Of a DNA stretch of 64,000 nucleotides, positions 33,746 to 45,364 are shown one piece after another. A program made the translations under genes and the position numbers. Each line of letters begins with the position of its first letter. Within the stretch, counting starts at the first letter, position 1. Origin of the DNA: Rheum nobile (lineage: Eukaryota > Streptophyta > Magnoliopsida > Caryophyllales > Polygonaceae). The stretch is from assembly GCA_027886185.1 (NCBI GenBank), contig WOAB01000152.1, positions 2,931,001-2,995,000 on the forward strand, read 5' to 3'. The notes under the pieces were generated by a model. It did no database searches and was not told the DNA's origin. It worked only from the letters and a program-made list of their open reading frames with translations.

Positions 33746-34541
33746 TGATAACACCTAATTTATACATATTTTAGGAGTATAGTTGCATATTAGATTAGAT
33801 CATTTTCATGCATATTTTTATGTCTTTTATAGTTAGTTTTGTATTATTTTATATTCGGAGTCTATACTAGTGTTTTTATATATTTCAGGTATTTTAAGTC
33901 TAATATGGAAGCGATACGAGACTATTTTTTAGGACGCCAAATAAAATAGAAAAATCATGTGATAAATGGAGTATAAATTATCAACAAAACCAAATCCCAT
34001 GTTACAAGCCATTGTTGAGACGGCCCACTCGAGAAGGTGTTAATATGTTGAATTGGATTTGTGGCTGCGTGGACCCCGATGCCTCCATAGTGCGATTTTG
34101 TTGGACTTCAAATATATAGAGAATGTGGCCCATATTTACTAGGACCTTAATACGTCTACAGCGAGTGTAGAAGCATCTTCTACACTTTCACGTGGATATT
34201 TTTGAAGATTGAAGTGTGTCATTTTTTCATTGGTCCTTTCTTCTTTACCTTTTCCCCGTTATTTAACTTTCTTTTGCAGATCTTTCCCAACCCCTGTAAG
34301 GCATATCTTCTACACTTCCACGAATTTCTTTTGCAGATCTTCTACACTTCCATGAATTTGTGTTGCATCACCCAAAAAAATTGTGCCTGAGATTTCAACC
34401 TTAAGGCCTCCTTTCAAATACCCATTTCATCCGTTAACTTCAAAAAATAAAAGGCAAAAAACCCCACCTAGCTCATTGAAAGTTGAAATCCAGACTTCGC
34501 AATCGATTGAAAAAATTGAGCCGCATTCGAACAGAGAAGCT
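33746..34541 (+). repeat. LTR-like sequence start, otherwise unassigned
   Basis: The start tgataacacctaatttatac resembles the beginning of Athila/Tat-type LTRs, and a matching LTR-end-like segment lies beyond the LINE at about 42110-43195. I cannot show that they belong together. Three variants of 'cttctacacttccacgaattt' occur around 34185-34355. No gene. Confidence 0.3.
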
Positions 34542-34724
34542 ATGAATTCCCCATCGCCGAGCTTTAATAGCTACTTCAACACCGATCTCGCCAAAGTCGT
34601 CGCCAGAGGAAGACGGCGATTTTGAGTTCAATTTCAAGGTTCCCTCTGACGGCGAGATTCTCCCTGTGTATCCGGTGTTCGATCGCGATTTGCTACGGGA
34701 TTTTGGGTTGTGTATTATTCCCTG
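34542..34724 (+). pseudogene. Fragment of a plant host gene, possibly DUF1645-like
   Basis: From ATG 34542 the frame gives 'MNSPSPSFNSYFNTDLAKVV' and is then broken by a 1-base loss near 34605. The +1 frame continues 'EEDGDFEFNFKVPSDGEILP' and 'VYPVFDRDLL', ending at a TGA at about 34722. The pattern (Ser-rich start, acidic FEF segment, DGEI..VYPVFDRDLL) resembles the N-terminus of plant DUF1645 proteins. That assignment is from memory of the family and is uncertain. Codon content and GC level differ from the surrounding repeats, consistent with a captured exon. Confidence 0.45.
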
Positions 34725-34782
34725 AGGGAGAGGCGTTTGCGGAGGCGCGAGAACAGGGGAAGAAGTAGGCGCGAGAGGCCGA

Positions 34783-34899
34783 CAGCTTCTCGACGCTCTG
34801 TAGGCCGCCGGCGGTGGCTTCCCGGACGGCGTTCTCCTCCATGTTGGCGGCGAAGCTGGTGGTGCCCTTGTAACCTCCCACCATTAATTGCACAGCCAT
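34783..34899 (-). pseudogene. Captured N-terminus of a WRKY group IId gene
   Basis: The minus strand encodes 39 residues from an ATG at 34897-34899: 'MAVQLMVGGYKG', then 'MEENAVREATAGGLQSVEKL'. This is the hallmark start of group IId WRKY transcription factors (WRKY7/11/15/17 type: MAV-LM..., EAA.AGLQSVEKLI). After 'VEKL' the similarity ends abruptly, so the calmodulin-binding region, Zn cluster and WRKY domain are all missing. It lies head to head with the fragment at 34542-34724, suggesting capture by a transposon. Confidence 0.65.
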
Positions 34900-35530
34900 A
34901 ATAAAGAGATTTATAAAGAGATTTATGTTTGATTTGATGTTGGCGTGGGTTTATGTTTCCAAGAAATAATAAAGAGATTTATGTCAGATTTTTTGAACAC
35001 TTGTCAAATACCCATTTACACTGTGGGTAAGAACTTTAATTTTACACCCCCTTTAAAATTTGACAAGTGTCCGAAAAGCTCTGATAACCTGTCTATGTCT
35101 GGCCGGAGGTGTAGATCGTACGGAGGCTAGCTCGCCGTATGGAAAAGCTCTGATAACCTCTCTATGTCTACGTGGAGTGCTTTTCACGGTTGTTGGGTTG
35201 GTAGTAAACCAAGATGTTTGAGACTTTTTGCGTGGAAGCTTAGGCTTGCTTTTAGCCTTGTGAAGGGGCTTGGCGGTCTGGACCGTCCGATTGATGATGA
35301 TCCTCTTAATGGTGAACCACCTCTCTGGATTTGGTGGTTGATATGGCGCTGCTGGTGTCAGTTGTTCCCTTACCACCCCATGATAGCTCATGGCCTCAAT
35401 AACAGGTGTACTTGTTCTTACTTTACTTGCTCTCATTTCTCTAAGTGCTGGATTATCCCGAATGGCTATATATACTTAGGATGTGTTCAGTTTAACTGCA
35501 TGCTTGATCCATTTCACTCTCAACAAAAAA
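34900..35530. other. Region before the LINE, with short repeats
   Basis: Holds three 'aaagagatttat' copies (34903-34982), an inverted pair acacttgtcaaa/tttgacaagtgt (34997-35008, 35059-35070), and a direct repeat of 'gaaaagctctgataacct.tctatgtct' (35073-35100 and 35142-35169, spacing 69 bp). The part from about 35164 may be LINE 5' untranslated sequence. The open frames on both strands show no known domain. Confidence 0.4.
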
Positions 35531-35656
35531 TCTCTAAATACTGGTTCTAGTATTACTCTTGGCTTTCTGCGTGTGCTCCTCTCTACTATACTGTCTCTAA
35601 ATACTGGTTCTAGTATTACTCTTGGCTTTCTGCGTGTGCTCCTCTCTACTATACTG
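35531..35656 (+). repeat. Perfect 63-bp tandem duplication
   Basis: 35531-35593 and 35594-35656 are identical (starting tctctaaatactgg and ending tctactatactg). It lies just upstream of LINE ORF1 (ATG about 35704), in what is probably its 5' untranslated region. Confidence 0.92.
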
Positions 35657-35703
35657 CGGTGTGTGATTTTACTTGTTGCCCTATGTATTTTCCCCTTTCC
35701 ATT

Positions 35704-37380
35704 ATGGTGGAAGGTAAGAAACCATTCTCTGAAATCTTATGTTCTGAAAAAGATCATGCCCATGATCCTAATGCTAATACCTCTTCCAAACCCCATGCTA
35801 TCAACAACAAAAAGAGTGGTTCTTCTTCTGAAGTTTTGCCCACTAACAACCAATCTCCGGGATCACCTCCCACTGCACCCCCCAGTTTCTAAGGAAACTG
35901 TGGACAAGGGTAAAAGCAAACTAGATGTTGAATACTACTTAGCCAGACTATCAAAAAGTAGAGATAAGGTTCAAAAACAAAAAGAGAATGCCCTCATGGG
36001 GTATGTCATTGGGAACCCTATTGAATTCCCCAAAGTTTTTACAAAACTAAAATCCAAATGGAGGTTCCTCAAAGGAGAAATTAGTTTCTATGACCGACAA
36101 TTTGGCTGGTTTGAAGTCAATTTCTCAAACCCCCTTGACTTCAAAAAATTTGGGACGATCGTCCCTAACATGTCTTTGGACAATTGCTTTTACTAAAAAA
36201 CTTGGAACCCAGGGTTTGATACACAAACTGAGGTTATCTCCCATCTTGATCTTTTGATTAGGATTCCCATGTTACCTGCTGAATTCTGTAACTCTGAAGC
36301 CATTCAGGCCATCCTGGAAGAGAACCACATTGGCTCTCCTTGCCAACAAAAGGAAATGGGCTAAGTTTGTTAGGATCTGTGCCCATATAGACTTCTCTAA
36401 AATGATAAAAAATAGGAATTATGTTCTTATACCAAATGTGAATGGGGAAATGGAAAAATATATTATATAGTTTGAAGACTGGCCAGAAGGGTGTAGAAAA
36501 TGTGGTGACCCCCACCATGTTTTCCATTCATGCCCCTTGAGAAAATTTACTCCTTCTAAGCTTGAGATTTCTACCAAAAGGGCCCCTACCAACCCCAAAC
36601 AAGAATCTGAAAATGCTTGATCCCACTACTGTTGACTCTCCCCTCACTCTCTGCCCTCATCATGCAGCTGCTACTGCCTCTACCAACCCTGCAGTTTCCA
36701 TCCCCACAAAGATTGACTCTTCAAAAACCCCAATTCTTGCTCCATCTATGATTCTCCTAGGTATTCCTGTTAGAACCTTTAATCCTAGTTCTGGAGTGAT
36801 TCTTACTACTCTTGTTATTGCCCCAGCTGCCCCTATTGTTGTCCCTACTAATGCCACTGGTACTGCTCCCTCCACAAACACTGCCCCTGTTGTTATCCTT
36901 CCTACTGCTACTGCACCCTCCACACAACCCCAAACTAACTTGCCCCCAAATGATGATATTATGAAGGAGGCTCCCACTGTGAAATCCTCAATTGAAGCTC
37001 CTTTACTGGATCCTATTACTATCCCTAAGGTGGATAACATCCCAGCTGAATTTGATATGGAAAATGATGATCTTCTTGATGAAGAGATCGACCATTTTCC
37101 CCTGACTAAGGAAGATGATGAAGTAAAGTACTATGTTGATGATCTGAATGAATTTCTTAACTCTGAGCCAGAAGATGAGGATGATGTGGACTTCCTTTCT
37201 GAGGGGTCCTATCATTCCATTACCTCTGTGAACACCAAAGCTACCAACTCGTCCATGGCCAAAAAACTTGGCGTGCTTACTGTCCAGACTAGTGTTATGT
37301 CTACATTAGGATCCAGCAAAAGAAAGCTTCAGGAGGAAGATGATGACACAGCTTCCTCTACTCTGATGGTGAAAACTTAA
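35704..37380 (+). pseudogene. LINE ORF1 (DUF4283-type RNA-binding protein), broken
   Basis: ORF1 proteins of plant L1 LINEs bind element RNA. The frame opens at ATG 35704 ('MVEGKKPFSEILCS'), shifts near 35885, and continues with a DUF4283-like segment ('KGEISFYDRQFGWFEVNF', 'TWNPGFDTQTE', 'LIRIPMLPAEFCNSEA'). It is interrupted by a TAA after 'DNCFY' (36194-36196) and further shifts. A CCHC knuckle follows near 36490-36540 (CRKCGDPHHVFHSC), and then an acidic Thr/Pro-rich tail (36562-37380) ending 'SSTLMVKT'. Domain order fits the family, but at least three disruptions make it non-functional. Confidence 0.75.
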
Positions 37381-38770
37381 GCTTTGTTTTTATGATTAAG
37401 TCAAGAAATCCCACCATTTTGGCCACCAGAGAATGCCATAAGCTATCTCTCTGGCGTGATTGTTACTCTACTATCAGCTACATCCTTTTGGTGAACTACC
37501 CTAGAGGGTTTTGTCTACTTAATCGTCTTATTCCAGTTATCTGTTTGTGCTCTTTACTTAATCAATGTTGTAGCTCCTCTACCTTTGTAAGTTACCACTA
37601 TGAGGTGGTTAACCAATCAATGTATATTTCAGTATTTCTGCTTTTATGTTCGTCTATAATTTTCAATCTTCTGCTTAACAGCTTTCTGTTTCACCACAAC
37701 AACTTCAACAACAATCAACAGAATTCTATAAATAAAACAATACAAAATAACTTGTCTATGTCTCTTTTCTGGAGATACAATTTGATGCTATTAAACTGGA
37801 AACAATTGCTATCCCCGTCTGACTTACTGTTTATAATACAAGTTTGTTATCATTTCAAAATAACAGATAACAAGTTAAGGATACACTACTCTGCCATCCT
37901 AACCCATAACAACTATCCAATTCAAACTTTAACTCTTATTACTTACTTTATTGGACTTTGTATCTTTCTATTTTTATTTATCACCTTATATCATCAACAT
38001 AAGCTTCTTATTAAATTTGTTGATCCTATGCAGAGTTACCTCATACAAGGACCACCATCAACATGGTGTACTGACAAAATGCATCTGTGCAGAGATTCAC
38101 ACCAAGCATCTAACAAATTTATTCCTTGTTATTACCAGGAGCCCCTTATAATGTTAAAATCATGTATCCATTTTCTTGATCTATGTCTTTATTATTACAG
38201 GACTTGCTTTATCCCCCTCCCTTTTATGTGGTGTAACCCGAACTGTTTAAGAATGTCCCTTAATGGATTCATGGTCTGTAAATGACTTTATTTACCCTCT
38301 CTTAATAGAGCATCCCATTTAATTTCAACATTTAGACATCAACTGTCCCCTTATGCTCTCTTTCATATTTGTTTGCTTTTTTGCTCCTTTTTGCCTCTTT
38401 GCTTGTCCCTTTTTTTTTTTTTCTTTCTGTGTTCTTTCTCAGCACAATCTCGCTACTGACAATAACCTGAGACACATGTTACCTCATACTAACATTTGGT
38501 CTATTGGATCCAACTAGTGGCCCCTCGGTTTGAATCTTTCACTTGACCTCTCTTTCTCTACTTTTAAACTAACTATGGGATCACCTCCCAATAACTCCTC
38601 AACTCCCCACAAGGACAGAATTTATTCGGTCAAAAACTACCCACAAGATCTAGCTATTAAAAACTTTCACCAAACTACTAGACCAAAAGTACTTAGTAAA
38701 CAATGGTCCCACTGATATCATTCTAATAGCTCATGAAATTCTAAACAATGGTCCCCATAAGGACAAAATT
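37381..38770 (+). other. LINE endonuclease region, not recognisable
   Basis: An APE-type endonuclease should occupy this interval, but no endonuclease motif can be read in any frame. The 297-residue open frame 37392-38285 is Leu/Ile/Cys-rich and matches nothing I know. A mosaic of short copies from the downstream RT lies at 38693-38755. The endonuclease was probably deleted or replaced. Confidence 0.4.
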
Positions 38771-38776
38771 TATCCT

Positions 38777-41700
38777 ATGGGATCTAACATGTATAAACTC
38801 ATAAAGAAAACCCACACTCTCAAAACAAGTGCAAAACACTGGAATAAGGTCACATTTGGCAACATATTCAAACAATTGAAAGAAGTTGAAGAATCACTAA
38901 TCAGTATCCAAAAAGGTATCATTTCCAACCCAGACAACAACTTAATTCTCAAACAGAATAGATTACTAACAAAAAAAGAGAATCTACTCTCTTTCCATAA
39001 AAAATATTGGAGCCAGCGCACCAAAACCAAACACATAAAGTCCATTGACACCAACTCAAACTATTCATACTAATGATGGTACAATTATTATCGGGCATGA
39101 AAATATTCGAAATGAAATTAGATCGGACTTCGAAAGAAGATTAAAAAAAAGCAACATTAATAACAACATTCTTATAGAGTATCTCACCAATATTAACAGT
39201 GAAATCTCAACCCAAGATAATGAGGAACTAACAAAATCGGTCACAAATGAAGAAATAAAAAAAGCAATTTTTGACATTGGTAGCAACAAATCCCCTGGTC
39301 TAGATGGAATGTCCGCTTTATTCTACCAAAAATATTGGCACATAGTAGGACCCACAGTTATAAAAGCTGTCAAAAGCTTTTTCCACTCTGGGAAACTACT
39401 TAAACAAATCAATCACACATTTATTACTCTTATACCCAAATGTGACAACCCAAACTCTACAAACCACTATAGACAATTCAGTCTTTGCTCGATTATCTAT
39501 AAATTCATTTCAAAAATCATGACAGATAGGATGAAACCTATTTTAAATAATCTAATCCATCCTTTACAAGAGGCTTTTGTAGCTGACAGATCCATTCACG
39601 ATAACATTCTAATAGCTCATGAAATTTTTCACTCATTCCGATCTAAGAGAGGAAAGGAAAAAAGGGTAGTAATAAAACTTGACATGGAAAAAGCCTATGA
39701 TAAAATTGAATGGGAATTTATTCTTAGAGTCCTTGAAAATTTTGGATTTGCACCTCGATTTATCGGGTGGATCAAAGAATGTATTGAATCTGTCTCCTTC
39801 TCGGTCTTAGTAAACAATGGTCCCACTGATATCTTCTACCCTAAAAGAGGGTTGCAGCAAGGTGACCCTTTATCTCCTTTCCTTTTCATTTTGGGTGTTG
39901 AAATACTAGCCAGAAAGCTCTAGAATGAGAGCGCATGTAGTAACAACCAATTGGGATTCAAAATCTCTAGAAGGGGAACCAATATTCCCTTTCTAGCCTT
40001 TGCTGATGATATCCTTATTTTCGCAAAGGGCAACCAATTCGCATGTTCCAAAATCAAAACTATCATTGAAGAATATTGTTCTATTTCTGGACAATGTGTT
40101 AACTTCCAAAAATCTAATTTTCAAACTACAAACAACGTATCAAACCAAACAAAACAATTAATCCACTCAGTGCTTAGTATCTCGAGCACAACTTCCTTAG
40201 AAAAGTATCTTGGATGCCCTATCATCAATGGGAAGGTCAATCACAATACTTTCAAAGATATGGTAATATCAACCACAAACCAACATGCAAAATGGAAGGC
40301 TAACTCCCTCTCTCAGGAAGGGAGAGCTACCCTAATAAAATACAATCTGGCTGCCAAACCAAACTTCTTAATGCAATGTTTCATGCTTCCTTCTTATTTG
40401 CACAAGGAACTTGACACAATCAACATAACTTTCATTTGGAACAAAGACTCGTCTCATAAACCCTTAATAGGTTGGGATAAAATATGCAAAAACAAAGATA
40501 ATGGAGGAATTGGTATTAGAAAAACACAAGATATGAACAAAACACTCCAAATGAAACTTATCTGGAAAATCTTTGTTGAACCAAACAATATATGAGTGAA
40601 AATCATCACAGAAAAATATCTGAAGGAGGTTAACATACTCCAATACTGCACAAAAGGCAACCACTCTTAGCAATGGACTCAACTACTCAAACTTATAAAA
40701 GAATTTCAAACGGGTCTTCAATGGCTAGTAGAGTAGTAGGAGATGGCAAATCCATCCGATTTTGGAAAGATAATTGGATGTCTGGGTTAAACCTTAAAGA
40801 CAATACACAACCAAATATTATTACTAATCCCTTGATAAAGGTTAGTGATTTTATTGATAACAATAGAAATTGGAACAAAATCAAACTAGACAAACTTCTA
40901 AATCAACATGTTATTAAACACATCCTATATATACCCATCCCCCAAAACCAAATTCCCGATAGACTGTATTGGGCTCCTAATAGAAATGGTTGGTTCTCTT
41001 TTAAATCTGCATTCGAATTAACTTCAAAACAACAAACACCCTCAACTAATAACCTGGCATGGATATGGAAATTAGATACATATCCCGATGTCAAATTTTT
41101 CCTTTGGAAAATCTGTCATAATAGCCTCCCAACTAAACAAAGACTTGTGCAAAAACATGTTCCAGTTTCGCTGGCATGTGATTCTTGCAACAACCCCCTA
41201 GAAGACCTAACCCATTTCTTGCTACAATGCTCGTTCACCCTTAAACAAATCAAACAACAAAATGCGACAATTGATAATATTATTCGGTATTTCGATTACA
41301 ACAACAAAAATGCAAGGGAGATTCTCTCTGAACTACAATCTCTTTTAACTAAAAAAGAATTTATTTGTCTCACTACTACATGGTGGGGTATCTGGATCAA
41401 CAGAAACCAAATCATATTTAACTCTGGTCCTAATGACATAATTAAAGACCTTTCGCAATATATCACCTTACTCATAAAAAACTGGGATAAATAAAAAATT
41501 GAAGACACCGATGAATTTGAACAACCCAAAAGCAAACCGCTTCAAATTAGGAAAACCAAATTTTTAAGATGGGAAAAACCAAACCAAAACTTTTACAAAA
41601 TCAATTTTGACGGATCAAAACTAACAAATGGTGAAGTTGGGTATGGCTTTATAATTAGAAACGATAGAGCATAAGTTATTCATATGAGTAGTAACCGCTG

Positions 41701-42047
41701 TGGTTTTAACAACATTCTCATGACTGAAGCAATAGCTTTGAAACAAGGCATCCCCCACGCTAAAACACTAAACACTAAACATTACCAAGTTACAAATTGA
41801 AGGAGACAATCTTTGCCTTATAAATTTTATCAAAGGCATTTGGGATTGTCCCTGGGAAATTGAAATGGTTGTAGCCGACATTTTGGTTAACATCCATTCT
41901 TTCCAGGAAGTCCAACTTAGACACATTTTTAGGGAGATGAACTGTACTGCTGATCGCATTGCCAAACTCAGCTTTTCACCATTTGTGTCTAACCTTAGTC
42001 TTGATTCAGAACTTCGTGTTCTCATCCGCAAGGATGCTCTAGGCTAA
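38777..42047 (+). pseudogene. LINE ORF2: RT, zf-RVT and RNase H, broken
   Basis: Reverse transcriptase of a plant L1 LINE. 38777-39070 is the linker before RT ('KHWNKVTFGNIFKQLKEVEE'). 39045-40595 is RT, with 'SPGLDGM', 'LIPKCDNPNSTNHYRQFSLC', 'KLDMEKAYDKIEW', 'GLQQGDPLSPFLF' and the catalytic 'FADDILIF'. 40673-41494 is zf-RVT ('WAPNRNGWFSFKSAFE', 'FLWKICHNSLPTKQRL', 'CDSCNNPLEDLTHFLLQC'). 41500-42047 is RNase H ('NFDGSKLTNGEVGYGFIIR', 'HIFREMNCTADRIAK'). Stops include TAG at 39921-39923, TGA at 40593-40595 and TAA at 41492-41494, plus frameshifts. The RT catalytic Asp pair is intact. Confidence 0.88.
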
Positions 42048-42097
42048 TCTTCGCATAAAAACTAAGACCACTCTAATTCTTTCCTCATCAAAAAAAT

Positions 42098-43197
42098 AAA
42101 GATGTGCAGGAGGGAGGCGGCAGATTAGGGAGCATAGGATTAGTTTCGATTAATTAAAATTAGGTTAGTTTAAAATTTTATTATTACGTAGCTTGGGTTT
42201 ATTTTTAGTTTTTTTTTTCTTTGTTGGAGCTTGGCGGAAGCCGCACATGGTGATTTTCAAGAGGGAGTTTTAGCCTTTATAGCATTTGGAAGATTTGGTA
42301 TTATTATTCTAGTCTTTTCAATTTGAATTATTTTTTACATTGAGACTAAGTTTCCTTTCTCTCGTATTTATTGAATAATTCGTATATGTTGTTGGCTAGT
42401 TTAAATCTATTGAATATGTCTTGAATCATGCTTGGCTAAATTCCTAGTTCTAAGGTTGGGGTGATCCAAACAATGCGTATATAAATAGAATTATTACTTT
42501 GCCTGAATTGAAATAATATTTGATTCATTCCTAGTATGCTTTATGTCCATATTAGCCTATGCGAAATGGATCCTATTAGGGTTTGAGACTGAAATGTGAT
42601 AACGTTAATAGGTAGTCATGTAGGTTTTGAGACTGAGAGGTGATAATTTCTACTGAAATCCTAGGAATTGAACCTGAGTGTTATTTGTGCAATAGCAACT
42701 TAATTACTCTTGAGGATTAATAGGCAATCATAGATGTTCTTGGTTTGAGTTGGATTAGCGGAGTGCAACATTGAATGTTATTTCAGTTTATCCCTAGACT
42801 CTAAGTGCGTTAAAGGGTTTAGAAGAGATTAGCTCTGCGCGACAACGATTGTTAGTTTAGTCCAGGGACATTTACTATCGTCTGAAAAGAGTTAGTAGAT
42901 TACCTTAGATAGCCTACCTTCAAATAATTTGGACTAGATTCAGGTGAAGTGTGATTTTATTTACAAAGGCATTGTTACGGTGATCATTAACCTTAGACAC
43001 ATTTATCCCATTGATTTTATCCTTTTTTATTTGTTTATTTAGTTAGCTTAGTTATAGTTTTCCCCAATTTCATATCTTTTCTGGCCTAACTCATTGGTAG
43101 AGTTTCAATTGATATTACATTGGTCTCTGTGGGATCGACACTTGACTACTACAACTGATCTCGTTCACTTGCGGGTAGGTTTTATCCACATCACAAA
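42098..43197 (+). repeat. Athila/Tat-like LTR fragment (unit 1)
   Basis: AT-rich non-coding sequence ending 'ctctgtgggatcgacacttgactac..gggtagg', a segment typical of one end of Athila/Tat LTRs (compare the minus strand near 1335). No PBS follows, so it is a solo or truncated LTR. The other boundary next to the LINE tail is uncertain. Confidence 0.45.
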
Positions 43198-44800
43198 TCT
43201 ATCTTCAAGGAAGAACGCGGCAAAGGAGTCATGTCTAACTTCGGAGAAGCAACTAAGCCGATGACCAAGCCTAAGTTACAACAAATTTGCAAGCAAATAA
43301 GAGAAGAAAGGTCCAAGCCATTAACCTTGTCTGACTTGCAACTAGTTTGCAAACAAGTAAGGGAGGAAAGCTATGCCCACGCTAGGAAATCCTATAAAAG
43401 GCCACCTCCAATGGGATCAATCACGGTATGCCGAGGATTCAATTCGGTAGGATGAGCCAACCTATGATGATGAAATACCTCTTTCGGACAAGCCAACTTA
43501 TGAAGATGTGTCCTATCGATGGGTTAAACCAGCCATCTATGACTAGACTTGGTTGAAAGAAAGAATGAACATATTAAGCCATTCCCCAAACCAACTTTTC
43601 TTCAAGAAGTCATTACATTTCCAAATGGTTCATTGTCAATTTTTTTTAACCTCCTAAGGCTACTTTTCCCATAAGAAGCAAGCATATCCCCACCATCAAA
43701 CATGACTCTTTAGGTTGCTTGACTACTATATGGTTGGATGCTACACCTATGATTTTATCATTCTCGTCATTTATGCATTAAGAAGAAGAGATTGCCAAAC
43801 CTACTGTATACGAGTCCCCCCCTGAGGAAAAAAAAGACACTTCATCTCTTGCATCTCTTAATGTGCAATTTAGTCCATATCAATCATATTGGATGACAAA
43901 TCCTTTCAAAGGATGAGAGGATGATGAGATCATGGCCACCATAATTGCTCAAGAGGACCAAGACCTTGTTTCCAAGAAAGAGTTCGAGAGTTGGATGAAG
44001 ACAAAGCCGTATAATTTGATCCTTCGACGCCTGTAGAGTATTTTGACTAGTTCGAGAGCTATAAAGGTCCAATGTGTCCAAGAGTAGTCACTGGAAATCT
44101 AAGTGAAAGGGCTACGACTTCATGGCAAAACTTTTCATGCAATCAGTCCATAAATGTCCAATCTTTGCGACAGTCCAACTCTGGTCCAATATTGTCTCAC
44201 CAAATTCAAAGACTAGGAAAACCAACAACCTTCCATTAAACAAGGGTGATATATGCATGACCAATGTGCAATTTATACATCAAATAATGTGGAAACTCTT
44301 CACGTTACTGGACTTTAACACTACTTCATGTGAAGAGTTTTCAAAGCTATCGCCATCAATACCAAGTAACCGAAGAGGCCCTTGTCTTTATCCTTGTTTT
44401 TTTTTATGTTGTGTTTTTTAGCATTTGTGTGGAATGAAAACTATCAAAGAAAACCAAAGAACCATTGTTCAACATTGTACTTGGAGATATTCCAACCAAC
44501 CTTATTTGTCGTGAGTTCTCTGAGAGAGTGATTCACCATTGTTTCGAGTGTGTTTATCTTGAATCAAATCTAAATTTGTTCATGATTTAGTGGTGAGTTT
44601 ATCCATGATATTTTGCTCACTTATCCTTTATAAAAATCCAGAATTATCCTTCATCCAGTTCATATTCAAGAATCATCTAAAGTTGTACCAAAATCAACCT
44701 TCTTTGAGCAACAAACTTTAAACACCATTTTGTGCGTGGCTTGGAGCGAAGCTTTCTTGATATTGAGCATCATACTGGGAATCTATCATGTATGATAAGT
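43198..44800 (+). repeat. Dispersed repeat Z, copy 2 (unit 1)
   Basis: Begins with a 74-residue open frame (43231-43455) that has an internal repeat (LQQICKQIREER / LQLVCKQVREES) and no recognised domain. It continues with pieces of decayed coding-like sequence ('PKPTFLQEVITFPNGSLSIF' in one frame) and the part shared with copy 1. It is likely the relic of a retroelement without pol. Function unknown. Confidence 0.6.
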
Positions 44801-45364
44801 ATAACATATACACATAAAAAACTTAAATTACTCATGCTATTATTCTAAATCTCCTACAATGAAATATTGTTGGATTAGTTAGTAGAATTTTACATATATT
44901 GCATTGTTCACCATTTATCAAACAAAATAAAAAATGTAAATAAAAAAGTATGAAACCAATTAAACTTTTATATAAGAAGAGATAAAATTAAAACATAACA
45001 TTTTGATATGTAAGTAAACATCTAAGGAAATATATATCTTAGTTATATAATTATATTAATATAATATATATATTAGTGAGGTGGGGTAGAGGGAGGGGGT
45101 TCGGTGACCCCTAAGACCTCTGGCCTCCTCCCCTACTTATACACCCAACTAATATGAATTATCCAGTCCCTAAAAGTAAAGTCATGGCACAAATGTTCCT
45201 GGAAAGATAAGGAACGTGTGCCCGCAACGAAATTGTGATGTTTTTAGTAAGCTAATATTTCATTTGAAATGTTGTCGATGTTCCTTTTTATTTTGTAATA
45301 TGTTGTGGTTGTTCTATAAACATTGTGACTTTTGGGATTGACAAGTACACAAATACATCTTGTA
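44801..45364. other. AT-rich spacer before the TRIM (unit 1)
   Basis: AT-rich, with a GC-richer patch 'gaggtggggtagagggaggggg' near 45078-45100. No gene seen. Confidence 0.4.

Larger units (their letters stand above)
35704..42097 (+). mobile_element. L1-type LINE with RNase H, decayed
   Basis: ORF1, a diverged stretch where the endonuclease should lie, RT, zf-RVT and RNase H follow in the order of plant L1 elements. The 3' end has the tail 'catcaaaaaaataaag' (about 42086-42101). The 5' limit and target duplication are not clear. The 3' part, from inside RT onward, is present a second time because of the tandem duplication. Confidence 0.8.

Noticed and set aside
37392..38285. 297-residue open frame as a membrane protein gene
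   Set aside because: Leu/Ile-rich composition comes from AT-rich sequence. It has no family resemblance and sits inside a decayed LINE between its two ORFs.
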